A stretch of DNA of 64,000 nt from Himantopus leucocephalus (lineage: Eukaryota > Chordata > Aves > Charadriiformes > Recurvirostridae): NCBI GenBank assembly GCA_003993805.1, contig RSEF01000004.1, positions 77,493,387 through 77,557,386 of the forward strand. The letters are read 5' to 3'. Positions within the stretch are counted from its first letter, which is position 1, and each line of letters begins with the position of its first letter. Positions 27,706-39,474 of this stretch are shown here, piece by piece. A program made the position numbers and the translations under genes. The notes under the pieces are model-generated. The model was given only the letters and a program-made list of their open reading frames with translations. It made no database searches and was not told the origin of the DNA.

Positions 27706-30673
27706 GTATAGTTTAGATTGTCATTATAGGTTTGGGTATATTTTGCAGTGTTCTAAGATGCTAGTTATCTAATTCAAGACCCTCTGTTAAAGAATGACAT
27801 CAGCTTTCACATATAAGCCTGGTAAGGGACTTTTAAAATATTTTTATTCTAAATTGCTTATGATGAAAAAATAAATAGTGATATATCCGTGTCTTACCTG
27901 CTGATTTTCCGAATTCTATGTCATTTTCTTGTCATCTCTGTCCTCTTTCTGATAGGTCATGATTGTCTCTCACAAACATGAAGACTGAAGCAGTACACAA
28001 CTATCAGTCTTTTGTTGACCAAGCTCTTGTTCTGCAGAGGCACAGAATCAGATTGAGAAGAACTGTGAGTGCTGTTTCCCTTTCCAGTGCTATGTGATCC
28101 TCCCTTCTCATCTTTCATTCACATACTGCTCATTTATTTATTTATTCTTTTATTCATTTATTATATTAGAGCCAATATTAAAATTAATTAGGCAGTTCTT
28201 GCACTTAGACAATGACATCCAGGATACACTCAAATCCTGGTTGGAAAAAAAAAAAACAAACCCCAAACAAAAAAAAAGGTGGGGGGTATCCCCTAACACA
28301 TTGTAAAACAGACTAGGGTTCATATTTTAGCCCCTGAGAGGCACCAGGAATTTTACAGATTGCACTTGTACACACCCAGATCCACAGGACCAGTAGCTAC
28401 AGTGACACTGGGGTGTGGTGAGAAAAATCAGTAGGGCTGTTAGTGAAAGAACCAGGTGGAACTCTAACCACACACAGAAACAAAAGTGGGATGTGGAAAC
28501 CGAACTCAGGATTTGCTTTCCTCTGTTTTGTAATGGCAACTCAACCTCTCAGTTATTTAAAAATTACGCCTTCATATTACATCAGGCTCCCTTCTAGAAA
28601 GGACCTCATGGCATAAGGACGGAGCAATAAAAAAGAATCTCGTGGTAGGCTGGCCTATACTGTTGACAGTACAGGTGCATGCAGGAGTCCACACTCAAAG
28701 GCAGTGTGAAACTAAACTTCCTCCTTTTAGATGATAATTAAAATCTATTAATTTGTACTTGCATTCACACGGAGGATTTACAAGTCTATTTTAGGCTTGA
28801 ATATCATCCCTATTCTACAGTACAATATACATCTATCTAAATTTTTGTAAAACTAGTTATAGGTCTCAATTTATGACGAATATAATAATAATTTGTATAT
28901 ATTATTGTATATATACAATCCTTAGTAGTGCTTACTACAATTCAGTGCAGTAAAGAATGCCACAGAATTTGGTACATGATTTTCAAATGTATTTATAAAA
29001 TTTGTAAGCAGTGCTGTCACCCACATAAGGATCAAAATATTGGAGGAAATTCTATAGTTTTTTAGAGCTTACGATGAAGAAATAAATCCACCTGACTCAT
29101 AAATCAAAAAGGACCATCAGAGTTATTGCAAATTCTCCCCTTAGAAAATATATTTTTTTATATTATCTATGTTGCATATTATATATTTTGGAAAAATTAG
29201 AGAAAATGTGAGCAAAATTTCATAAAAGCCTTTTCTGTCCCCATTGAAATAAGGCTACTCTTGAAATATTTGCAGAAGCAGGTTAATCATGCAAAGCAAT
29301 GTTATAAAATACATTAAGAAAGGAATTAAATAAGAGCACTGAGTTTCAATGAAACTGCAGAGAATATTTAGGCAGATAGAAGTAACATTCAAATGGAAAT
29401 TTAGTCAAGACACTGAGGTTATGCTAGAAGGTAGTCATGGAACATGTTTTTAGTTTTAGCATGATTCATTTTCTCATCGCCCCAGGAAAGGGAATTGACC
29501 AGTCCTATTGTAATTAATTAAAATTCAATTCTTATCCAATGATTCAGGTGGCTAGATGTAATTATATGTTTTTTATTATTAGGTTCAATGGGTAAAATAA
29601 AGACCATTCTAGGAAGGAAATGTTGTTTAATATCCAAGGTACAAAAAGGAAGAGTTGTTCAGTAAATTGTAAATACTCTGAGGCATAAGCTCATTACTTC
29701 TGTTGCAATACAGAAGAACCTCACTAATTCACATTAATGACTTGGAGACCCACTGTAAATGACTGAAGTTTATTATGAGACACTAAGTGAAATAAATGGT
29801 AAAACTTATGGATTTGCAATTGTAGTTTGATTAGTATCAAGGCAAATAAGCAAGAAAAATAGCAAGAATAATTTAAAAATATCTAGTAGTCATTTACATG
29901 ATGCACAGCTTCACTGAAAGTATTTGGGGGTATTTACGTTTTGGATGATGCTTCCTCTTTTTTTCTTCTCCCTACAGATCTTAATTGAGAAACATTTTTT
30001 GGGTAGGTACAAATTATGGCATATGCAGATTAATGAAATCAAACAAGACTATTAGATCTCTAAAACCAGTAGATTGTGCTGGTGAGCGTAGATGAGACAA
30101 AATTAATCTAATTATTCTCTTTTTAAGTAGAAACAATGGAACAGGACTGTATTCATTTCCAAAACAAAACAGCACATTTATTTTTGAAAAATTTCTTCAG
30201 CGTATTGCAATTGTTGTTTTATCTCTTTATTTAATAATTAAATAATAGTCGTAAACTTGGTAACAATTTTTTCTGCCACCAAAGCATACACTTTTAATGG
30301 ACAGATACTGAGGAATATGTATCTACTAACAGTATTGAGTCAGCGTTAAAACACTGACTGTTGCAGGGTGTTGCTTTCATGTTTTTTTCCCCATTATGTT
30401 TTTAAATAAAATAAAGTTTCCTTCTTTATTTTAGGGTCAGTTGCCATTTTTTATTAGATGCAGCAGGCTAGCAACAGCACACTTAGCACTACCATTTTCC
30501 GTTTACATTCTCTGTGTTTTCTTACACTGTGTTTCTCTTGACACAAAAGGACAAAACAAACTATTCTATATCTTAGTGACTGAAAAAATATTAACCCACG
30601 AGGTGTTTTCGAACTTTCATTAACCATAAGTGCTTATTTGCTCATCTGGAAAAATCTGCTAAAAATTATATAA
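27706..30673. other. Intergenic AT-rich DNA between the minus-strand LTR and the gap
   Basis: Low-complexity tracts near 28.13-28.29 kb, otherwise nothing recognised. Open frames of 60-70 codons here show no domain. Confidence 0.55.
28132..28167 (+). repeat. (TTTA)n simple repeat
   Basis: TTTA/TTCA units in tandem. An A-rich tract with a following G-run lies at 28245-28287. Confidence 0.8.
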
Positions 30674-30773
30674 NNNNNNNNNNNNNNNNNNNNNNNNNNN
30701 NNNNNNNNNNNNNNNNNNNNNNNNNNNNNNNNNNNNNNNNNNNNNNNNNNNNNNNNNNNNNNNNNNNNNNNNN
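30674..30773. other. Assembly gap (100 N)
   Basis: Exactly 100 consecutive N, the conventional placeholder for a gap of unknown length. Right of it is a T-run and a truncated CR1 fragment; left of it is ordinary AT-rich sequence with no CR1 similarity. The real missing sequence may be much longer than 100 bases. Confidence 0.98.
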
Positions 30774-31780
30774 TTTTTTTTTTTTTCCATTGGAGTTCCA
30801 CCATGAATTCCCGGTTTAGTCAGGCTGGCCTCCTGAAGACATCTGCTTGTTTTCCTGGGAACCAGGATGGACCATTCTTGTGTTTGGATGATGTCCTTCC
30901 CAGCCTTCTTGAGCTCCTTTGCCCTTCAGAGCTGCCTCCTTTCATGTGATCCTGTCTACCAGATCCCTGAATAAGCTGAAAGCTTCTCTGCTAAGTACAG
31001 CATACAGACTTTGCTTCTTATCTCCCTCATTCTCCTCAGGATCTTGAACTCCACTAGTTCATGGTCATTCCAGACAAATTTACCATTGATTATCACATCC
31101 CCAACCAGTTCTTCCTTGTTTTGTAAACAGCTGATCCAGCTGTACATAACCCCTGCTTGGTATCAGTACCAGTATCAAGAAGTCATCCCTGACATGCTCC
31201 AGAAATCTTTCCTGCCATGGTGTCCTTCCAGAAAATGCCAAAGAGTTCACCTATGAGAATTGGGGTCTGTGATCCAGAATTCCTTATTTCAAAAGAGCTT
31301 CATCCATTTCCCTGCCTTGATCAGGTGAACTGTAACAAGATCCCACCACTCTGTCTCCTTTACTGGCCTCTCCTTCGATGCTAAGCCAAACTGTTTTCTG
31401 TCCCATAGAAGGACTCACATACTTCTGAGCAACTCCTTCACCTCCCTCTTTCCTCCCTCGTACTCTTCTTGACCTGTCTTCCCTGAAGAGCTTGTATCCA
31501 CCCATTGCAATAACCTACTTGTCCGAGTTCTCCCTCCACAGCTCAGTAATTTGAATGATGTCATAGTTCTGTAACCACATGCAGAGCTACAGTCCCTGCC
31601 GTTTGCTTCCCAGACTGCGTGTATTTCTTTGCATACAACACGCTTGAGGTGGCCCCTCTTTCATCCTGTTTTATTATTCTAGAGGTCTCTCCTGTACCTG
31701 TCATCTTGCAACTTTTGCTGCTCACCCCTGGCCACCACTTCCTTGCTTGACTATGGGTTGTAATTTCCCTCCACAACCAT
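30774..31780 (-). mobile_element. CR1-type LINE fragment: decayed ORF2 endonuclease region, cut by an assembly gap
   Basis: The minus strand still reads the apurinic-like endonuclease region of a CR1 ORF2 protein in pieces. In order they are SSVLYAKKYTQSGKQ, LQNYDIIQITELWRENS (retaining the ITE glutamate region), GGYKLFREDRSRR, VVGSCYSSPDQGREMDEALL, then LVGDVIINGKFVWNDHELVE, where NDHE corresponds to the SDHE-like catalytic motif. A stop after ENSDK and frame changes, including one between GKQ and LQNYD, show that it is dead. The reverse transcriptase and 3' end are missing: the element runs into a T-run (30774-30786) and the 100-N gap. This is unusual for CR1, whose copies normally keep the 3' end. 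The 5' limit near 31780 is approximate. The short open frames at 30956-31147, 31284-31505 and 31561-31776 are remnants of this element. Confidence 0.85.
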
Positions 31781-34700
31781 TCCTAGGTTAGAACTCTACT
31801 CACCAGGTTGGCCAGCCTGCTGGAAAAGCTGCTTTTGCCAGCTTTGTCTTCAGCACTCGAAACGAGGGCCCTGTGGTCTAAAAGTAAAATCACTGTTGAA
31901 GACATCAGCTACATAAGCCCCTAATCATTTTCCTAAAATAACTGGGACCATATACTATAGTTTGTAAATATGTCTGATGAACCAACTACTGAATAAAAGC
32001 TGTGGTAATATCATCATCCAAACCAGAAAGAACACTAGGGATAATGAATTTCTCACCTACCTCAATAGGTTATGTGCTGATTTATTACAGCTGAGGATTT
32101 GGCCAACAAATCTCCCTGCCACTTCTGTTAGGTTAAAAATATATGCTTTGAAAACCCCCAAATAGCATGTTTATATGCATTTTTGGATGCAATAGGTGTT
32201 GGAAGGTATTATAATTTCTCAGGACAGGTTTTAAATCTTACTGCACTTTATCTTTGAACTAAACTGCTGCTGCTGTTGGGTCACTATATTTCTTTCTTGT
32301 GGTTTGGGGAGGTGGAGTAAGCGGAGACTTGAGATACTGCTGTCATGTATATCCAGCCCTTGCTGTGTTAATCCAACACTGACTGCTGCTTTTTCTCCCC
32401 AGGAAGCACTTTTTAAAGTCTTTAAGTGCTATTGAGAGCAAGAGGGTAAATGTTCTGTAATGACTTTAAGGTCAGCAAGCAAAAGCAGAAGTTTCTGGAA
32501 AAGTTTGAGGGGAAAAAAACCTAATAAAAATCTGTCAAAGGAATATTGTTTTCCTTTGTCTATTGGACAAAGATACATTTTGCCAATGTAACAGGGTAAC
32601 AATGGTATATATCAATAAACAATAAAATAAAACACACCTATAGTTACAATTACAACAAAATCATGCATTCAAACAGATCCTTTGGGGCTCTGAAATCATC
32701 ACAATGTAGTTTTAAGAGACTTCTTTTTGAAGAAGAAAGGTTCGAGAGATTTTACATTTTTAGCATTCCAACCAAGGCTATATTAGAGTGCACTAGAATC
32801 TAGAATGTCTAACAAGGAAGAGAATTTATTGGAAAAAAAATTAAAAAAACGAAGAAGGCTGGCTTATTTTCCCTCCTCCCTTGTAATTTAAGTGTAATGG
32901 GACAAGATTTCTTCATACTTGTTCCTGTGCAGGTCCGTTCTTGTTACATAGGTAAACTGAAAGCAGAATTTGAGTAGTTATTCTTCGGTGTGCATATTCT
33001 GCTGTAGCGATCCAGAGGCAAGATCTTATTTCTATGACTGAGAGATGGTGCAGCTTCCTCTGGAGCAGGGCTTGAAAACTCATAACTTCTCACTTCTTAT
33101 ACTAACAGCCTTTTCCTTCTAAAAGATTTCAGTAAGGATTTGATCTATTCACAAATGAGTAGCAGGTAGATTCAAGGATTACAAATAAAGGTCTTTCAGG
33201 CATACCTGATGCCTTTTCCTTTCCATAGTTGTAGCGTGAAAGCAAAGGATAGAAATTGTAAAAGTCTGCAAAGACTGCTATGTTTCTGTTGCTCAGAGAC
33301 AGAGGTCTGTTGAGACATTATATTTGTTCCTAGCTCTTTCTACAGTAAATCAGTACTCTCACAATGGTGGTAACAGGTATTTGGAATTGGAGTACGTCTC
33401 CTTCATGTCAGACTACACACTTAAAGTTGCTCAGGTTTTAAGAGTTAAAATAGGTTCCTCTGTCTAATCTTCTGCAGAGTGCACTGCAGGCCAAAGCCCA
33501 GCGCCATGCATTGCAGCCAAACCTTTTATCAAGCTGTATGAAGGTACAGAAACTAGTTCTAAATTACTTGAGTAAGGTACAAGCCACATATCAGATAACT
33601 TGGTTAAAATCTCTGTGCAGTGTTTGTTGTGTGTGCTACCATACTTTGTGTATGCTAGCAATATCCTTCAAGGGAGAAGGGATTCTGCTCGTTTCCATGC
33701 TAAAAAATTACTTGAACTTGTCTCTGAAGGGGTATTGCAGATTTGGCACTTAACGACATTACTGACGAAAGTACAAGAAACTTCAAATACTGAGACAGTT
33801 GAAGAACCAGGTTGAGGAGGAAAAAGACTTTTTCTTTTCATCCATAAGATAAATAAACTTCAGCAGTAGTTTTTGAGTAGCGCTGGTGGTAACTACGTTT
33901 TGGAAAAACAGGAAAGAACAGGAATAAGGTTGTATTTCTCTCCTTTTGAGAGCTAAGTACTAATTCACTTTGGTCACTTAAATAACTGCATTTTTTTCTT
34001 TATAGCCTTCCAGTTATATAGTCATTTAAGCCTAATCAAATTGTCCAGTTTCTCAACTTTGACCAGAATGCATTTTGCTTAAGGATTATGTGAGTTTGTG
34101 TAAATGCTAATTTTTTATTTATTAATTTATTTTAAGGTTAAACAGCATTCACTCCCCAGGTCTTTAACTTGTGCTGCTGCGTGGGGTGTAGGGATCAGTT
34201 TGTTTTGTAAGCCACATCTGGAGTTTGAAGGGGTTGCAGTACTATTGCTGCCAAAGGATTATTTTTACGTAGATGAAGATGTCCTCCAGTATTCTGAATA
34301 ATCTATAAAACAATATTTGTGCAAAAGAAACTACCATATCTTCACATTTTAATCTTGCATTTTCCTGTCATATTACAGCATGATTTTTAGAAGCTGCTGC
34401 ATGACTCTTAAGTTCTTTAAAATAAAATAATAATAACTTGTATTCAGTGAAATACTTCCGTTATGCATCTTAGCTTCATGAGGATCAATATGGTTTTTAA
34501 ATTTAATTTTAAGGAAAAATAGTATGAAAAAAAATTATTTATATATTGCAGAATAACCTGCAATGATCTTAATGACTCCAAACTGAAGTCCTATTAATAC
34601 CCAATTGCTTTTTTCAGTGGAATGTGGAGGTGAAGAAATAAGAATTTTAAATTTATTTGGGGAAAAAAAAATGCATCTACTAATTGTTATCAGAGGATAC

Positions 34701-35376
34701 AGCAGAAGTTCTAATTACATGATTGATGTTAAAAGTTGTAGCTAGAAGATTAGGAAAACCAGATGTCTCCAGATACTCTAAAGACCACGAACATTGCCTG
34801 GTGAGAACTCGCATATTACTATTTTATTCAAGTATTTTCTACTATCTTCTGTTTTGTATGTGTGTTCGAGAGCTACAAAGTTTTAAACAACACAAACCCT
34901 TGGAAACTTGTTTGCAAATGCTTTTGGTTTGTTTTGCCACACAGTTTTGTCTATATGAATCTCCACCATCAGGAGCGCACAGCAAGATAACTGCCTGTCA
35001 CTGGTTTCAACAGGAGTTAAATACATGACATTTCTTTAAAAAAAAACATATAATGGGCTGTTCACATGCCCAAAAAAACCCAGTAACAGTCTGTTCTAGT
35101 TCTTATAACCTACAAACTTCTGTGAGTCCAGCTATGTGTCTCCTGAGGCACAGAGTTTTGGAGTTTAATTGGTAAGTTTACTGCAATTTGGAGAAAAGAA
35201 AATCTAACCTTTTTTTTACCCGCTGAAAGTTTTCTCAGCAGAAAACTTGCAGCTGAAGATTTCCAAGGAGCAATTGTGGTTATGCATAGATTATTTTTCA
35301 TCACTCTCTTGGGGATACAGTATCAAAAGCCCCGAGTGTCAATAAGAACTTCCTGAAGCAAAGCTGCTTACTGTGT
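31781..35376. other. Intergenic DNA, nothing recognised
   Basis: AT-rich with scattered frames of up to 101 codons (34723-35028, plus) that have irregular composition and no recognisable family. No further CR1 or LTR similarity was noticed. Confidence 0.5.
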
Positions 35377-35480
35377 NGGGGGGGGGGGGTTTGTGGGTTG
35401 TGGGTTGTTTTGTTTGTTTGTATGTGTGTGTGTGTTTGGCTTGATTTGGGGGTTTTTAGAGAAAGAGAGAGAGAGAGAAC
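35377..35480. repeat. Low-complexity cluster: N, G12, TTTG/TG repeats, GA repeat
   Basis: An ambiguous base at 35377 is followed by twelve G, then GGGTTGT- and TTTG-type repeats, a TG run, a G/T-rich stretch and an AGAGAG run. The N at the edge of the G-run suggests poor base calling there. The open frame across it on the minus strand is an artefact of the repeat. Confidence 0.9.
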
Positions 35481-35879
35481 TTTCAACTCAGTATTCTGCT
35501 TCCAGAATACAGACACACATAGTGTGTCTGTTTAGGTAAGAGAGCAGGAGAAACAAACAGATACGTCATTTACTTACGTTATTCTTAACTTACATCATTC
35601 ATAAAAGGTATTAATCTATAAACCTTCTGGGTTTTTATTTTATTCTTTGTGAGGCAGATTCATGGCGTGCCTCCCAAAAATTTATCTCCTCTGACAATAA
35701 CTTGAGCAGTTTGATGCACTGTGAGAAAACACACCATCTTGCATATATCTTGAAACTATTGCTTGATAATTTCATATGATGCTTAATAGCCCATTTATTA
35801 AGCAAAACTGATAGTTTTCCCCCTTTCTGTTCATGCCTTAATGGCATGACTTCATATGGACCACTGTCAAACCTCACAG

Positions 35880-36125
35880 CTCTCTTCTCTAGGCTGAAGA
35901 CGCCTTTCTTATTTATTCTATGACTCCAATCACCCTACTCTGTATTTCTTCTAGTACTTATATCCTTTTTAATATAGAGGGATGGAGGTCAAAACTATGC
36001 AAAAAATTCGTTATGCACCTGCATCGTGATTTAAGCAGCAGAATCTATTCTGTTTAAAAATCCTTCCTTAATTCTGTTTTTTTTTGAGTGCCACTGAACA
36101 GTAAACTTCTTGAAGCTTCAGATCC
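35880..36125 (-). mobile_element. Old CR1/L3-like LINE relic (reverse-transcriptase 3' region)
   Basis: The plus strand shows diverged matches, in order, to the complement of the 3' coding region of ancient amniote CR1 elements: TCTAGGCTGAAGACGCC, TCTTATTTATTCTATGACTC, a degenerate middle, and GAGTGCCACTGAACAGTAAA, which matches the complement of the conserved coding segment around 'CAAAVKKAN'. The element is therefore on the minus strand. No frame is open. It is far more diverged than the copy at 10924, so it is an old insertion. The edges are approximate. Confidence 0.65.
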
Positions 36126-37431
36126 CATCACTGTGTAAGAAAAGACAAGATGTATTATTTGAGTGTTGTTAAATTTATTTCAGCTGCAGTCATTTGATAC
36201 AGAGAAATTATTCTGTAACTCTCAGATGCGACCTTCTCAATCTATGACTAACCAAACTTTCACCTTTCTTTCTTTCTTTCTGAATGCTTATTTTGGCTAG
36301 CTGAGTTTTCTTTGGAACTCAAAAGCGGTATTTAACTTTTATATTAATACATAATAATGTATCTAGCCGATACATTATAGCACCTCATGGGAGTTATAGT
36401 TTGAAGGCCTGGTTCTCCAGGTGGCACTTTTACATCATTTCCCTCGATCAATTCTATGCCTTCGTAAATGAGCATGTCACACTAGCTGTATAATGATACA
36501 TTATCATTGTACTGATGACACATAAACACAATCAGAATGTTCAACGGAGGCATCCAAACTGATTGGAAACAAGCTGAACTTACCAGGGCCGGGCAAAAGA
36601 TGATTCCTTCTTTCTTGTATGTGTGAAAACACTGTTAACTGTACTTCAGAGGGACCTGGGGCATTTGTACATTTTCCTTTCATCTCTACATAAGGCACAG
36701 ATTAGAGCAAGAAGAAATGCACTACTTGTTATTATAGGGTTGTACCCAGCATGAGGTTTGTTCTTTATCACACACAGCAGCTTTTCAATCCTCTCTGGAA
36801 TTCAGGATAATTTTTTTATCAGCATAGCACCAGATTATTCTAAATTCAAGGCATACCTCTTGTTCTACCACCTATAAGGACCCTTTTAATATTCAAACTC
36901 ATATTTAGAGTTATGTGTGAGGTAGTCTACTATGATTTCATGCTCCTAAAGATAAGGGTGGCAACATGACGCCTGCCAGATGCGCAGAGGTCAGACTGAA
37001 AAAGAATATGAAATCACCTATTGTTCCAGGGCTCTTTCTTGGTTGAAAACAAGGTGGGCAAAAGCTAACTAGGTGCCAAGCTGATTCCAGGAACTGTCAG
37101 CAAAAGGAAACCAACTAAGATTAAAAAATGCTCTGACTTTTGTTCTAGCAACTTGTGTGAGACAGGAAGCTAGAGACAAACTGAAGCAAATTTGGTATTT
37201 ACCCTGTTTTCTAACTCTGTGATCACCATACCCTGCTGCATTAGATGATAACCACTAACTTATGTATTTTTTTCTATCTTACTAAACCTTAGAATAGATA
37301 TAGGACGTCATGTTGAAGGTCCCTGTAGTCCAGTATTCTGTCACTCTGACATTAACAAGAGATAGAAGTAGAAAATTTTCTGAAATCTTGAAGAGTATCT
37401 TAAAATCTGCTTCAAAAGCCAGAGGTGAGAG

Positions 37432-37476
37432 GTGTGTGTGTGTATATAGATACACCATACATATATGCACACACAC
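37432..37476. repeat. TG / CA microsatellite pair forming an inverted repeat
   Basis: A GTGTGTGTGTGTATAT run is followed after a short spacer by ATATATGCACACACAC. The arms are nearly complementary and could pair as a hairpin. A separate TG run lies at 42110-42123. Confidence 0.8.
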
Positions 37477-39457
37477 TTAACTGGTATTAGGTCTCCATCT
37501 GTAATTTTTTTTTTTTAAATCCTCCTTTCTCCTTTTTGCTTATGAAATTTTCAGCCTCTTCTGTTTTGATCAGACCTAAATAATAAATCATTACAGCGTG
37601 TGCAGCAGTTTGTGGATCTTTTCAGACCAACAGGATCCCTTTCATCTTATTCTGATTTTTTTCACTTTTACTTGTCTTATCAAATATATATTCAACTAAC
37701 TCAGAGCGGACTACTGCCACCATAATATTGCCTCAGTTGAAATCAGCTTCATTTTTTGGAATCATGTAATACTATAATAACTATGTAAGAAGAAAAAACG
37801 TCAAGATGATGGTTTTCCCCCAACTAGACTTAGTACAAGTTATAAAACCTGCAAGTTCTTTTGGAAGAAAGTGGAGGTGTACACTTGTGTGGGGAAAAGA
37901 GAGTCTCCAGTATTAGAGGTTCCATTCATGGGATTTTCTGTAAGTGCTGGAAATCCATGAGAGGTAGGTAATAAAAAGAGACAGCAATTTTTTTCCTCTT
38001 GCTCTAGTCTTTCCTTCCTTCTCTGATTCCACACAGAATTGGGAAAAACTTAGTGATTCATTCCTATTTAAGTTGCTTTCTCCATGACACTGAATTTGCT
38101 GAGTGTAAAATTTACCAAAGGTGGTGTTAAGATGGTATACTAAATCTGCTTTTATGCTACTTTGTTCCCTCTGCAATATTCTGGAAATCAGTGACAGTTG
38201 AAAGGTTTAGGTTTGAATTTAATTTTTTTTTTTTATTCAGGAAGAAGTTGGTTGCATTGCTGAAAACAGAATAGAAATATGAAAAGTATATCTTGGCTAT
38301 CTTGGTCTTTCCAAACATGCCTGTTCCTACAGTGAATGCTGTAGAAGCCTGCTGAATTTTGCTTTAGTAAACTTACAAAGAAGTAATACTAAGATATAAA
38401 TATTTTTAACCATTAATTAAATCTTTAAAAGCACCACCTTAAATAGAATCACATGCTTTACAATTAGCAAGAATTCTTTCTTAGAAATTACAGTACCATA
38501 CTCTAGATAGCTACAAATTATGCATTAATATCTCCCTATTTTAGGATCCTTAAATCGGTTTGAAAGTCCTAAAGGGATTTATTTCTAACACTTCTGTGCC
38601 AATTACATTATACTTATTTGCTGTTCTTTGTTCTCTCTTCTCCCAGAGGCTCTCCCATGCCACTACAGAGTAGGTATTTTGCTGCTTTTTTTTTTTCTTG
38701 GTATATCTAAGCCTTTAAACCAGCCATACTTGCTTTAGAATAAATAGCTGTATGAACTGACTGACTGGAATCCTATCATTTTACTGAGCAATATACTAAA
38801 TATTCTTGTCTAAGTCTGGTGTTGCTTTCTTCTTTTGCATAGGCTAGATGATTTGCACATTTATGAACTATTAAACATCTTCTATACACTCCCCTCAGGA
38901 GGCTCAATAAAGACATGAAATTATTTCTGCCTAGGTCACATTTATTAATTTCAGTCTCTGTATAAGATTTACATTTTACTGCAGTGCAGGAGGGAGAAAT
39001 GAAGCCCGGGTTAAAGGGGAGCATAAATTGTTAGCTTTTGCCAGTTTATATTATCCTCTCTTACCACTCTCTGTGGTTCAGGAAATTTATTTTATCTTCC
39101 TGTAATCACCTTCCTGGATGCAGTTGGTAAACAAGGAGAATGCAGTTAAAAGACAAAATAAACAAACATAAGGTCATGCCTTGCATACTACATCTCGTAT
39201 AAAATAAACATGAAAGCTTGATTGAAGTTACTCATTAAAATACTGCTACTGCTGAAAGAGGTTGAGGGGTAGCTCATTCGAGCGCGGTGTGGGAGATCTG
39301 GGGTCAGCTGGTGGACTGAATTCTCTCTATAGGCATGCAGATTCAGACCTCTGCTTATGGAAGGGAGAATCTTCCTTGACACATTCATTAAAGAAGACCA
39401 GGCAATGTTAACTGAAAGCACAGTCAGAGAAGGAAATTTGTAATGTAAAGTTTATTT

Positions 39458-39474
39458 AAAAAAAAAAAAAAAAA
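39458..39474 (+). repeat. A17 homopolymer
   Basis: Seventeen A following TTTATTT. No processed gene copy is recognisable to its left, so it is listed only as a homopolymer. Confidence 0.9.

Noticed and set aside
31284..31776. Minus-strand open frames that might be taken for a host endonuclease gene
   Set aside because: They are pieces of one CR1 ORF2 endonuclease broken by a stop and frame changes, so a dead retroelement rather than a gene.
34723..35028. 101-codon plus-strand open frame
   Set aside because: Composition is irregular, no domain is recognisable, and the flanks show nothing consistent with an exon or gene start.
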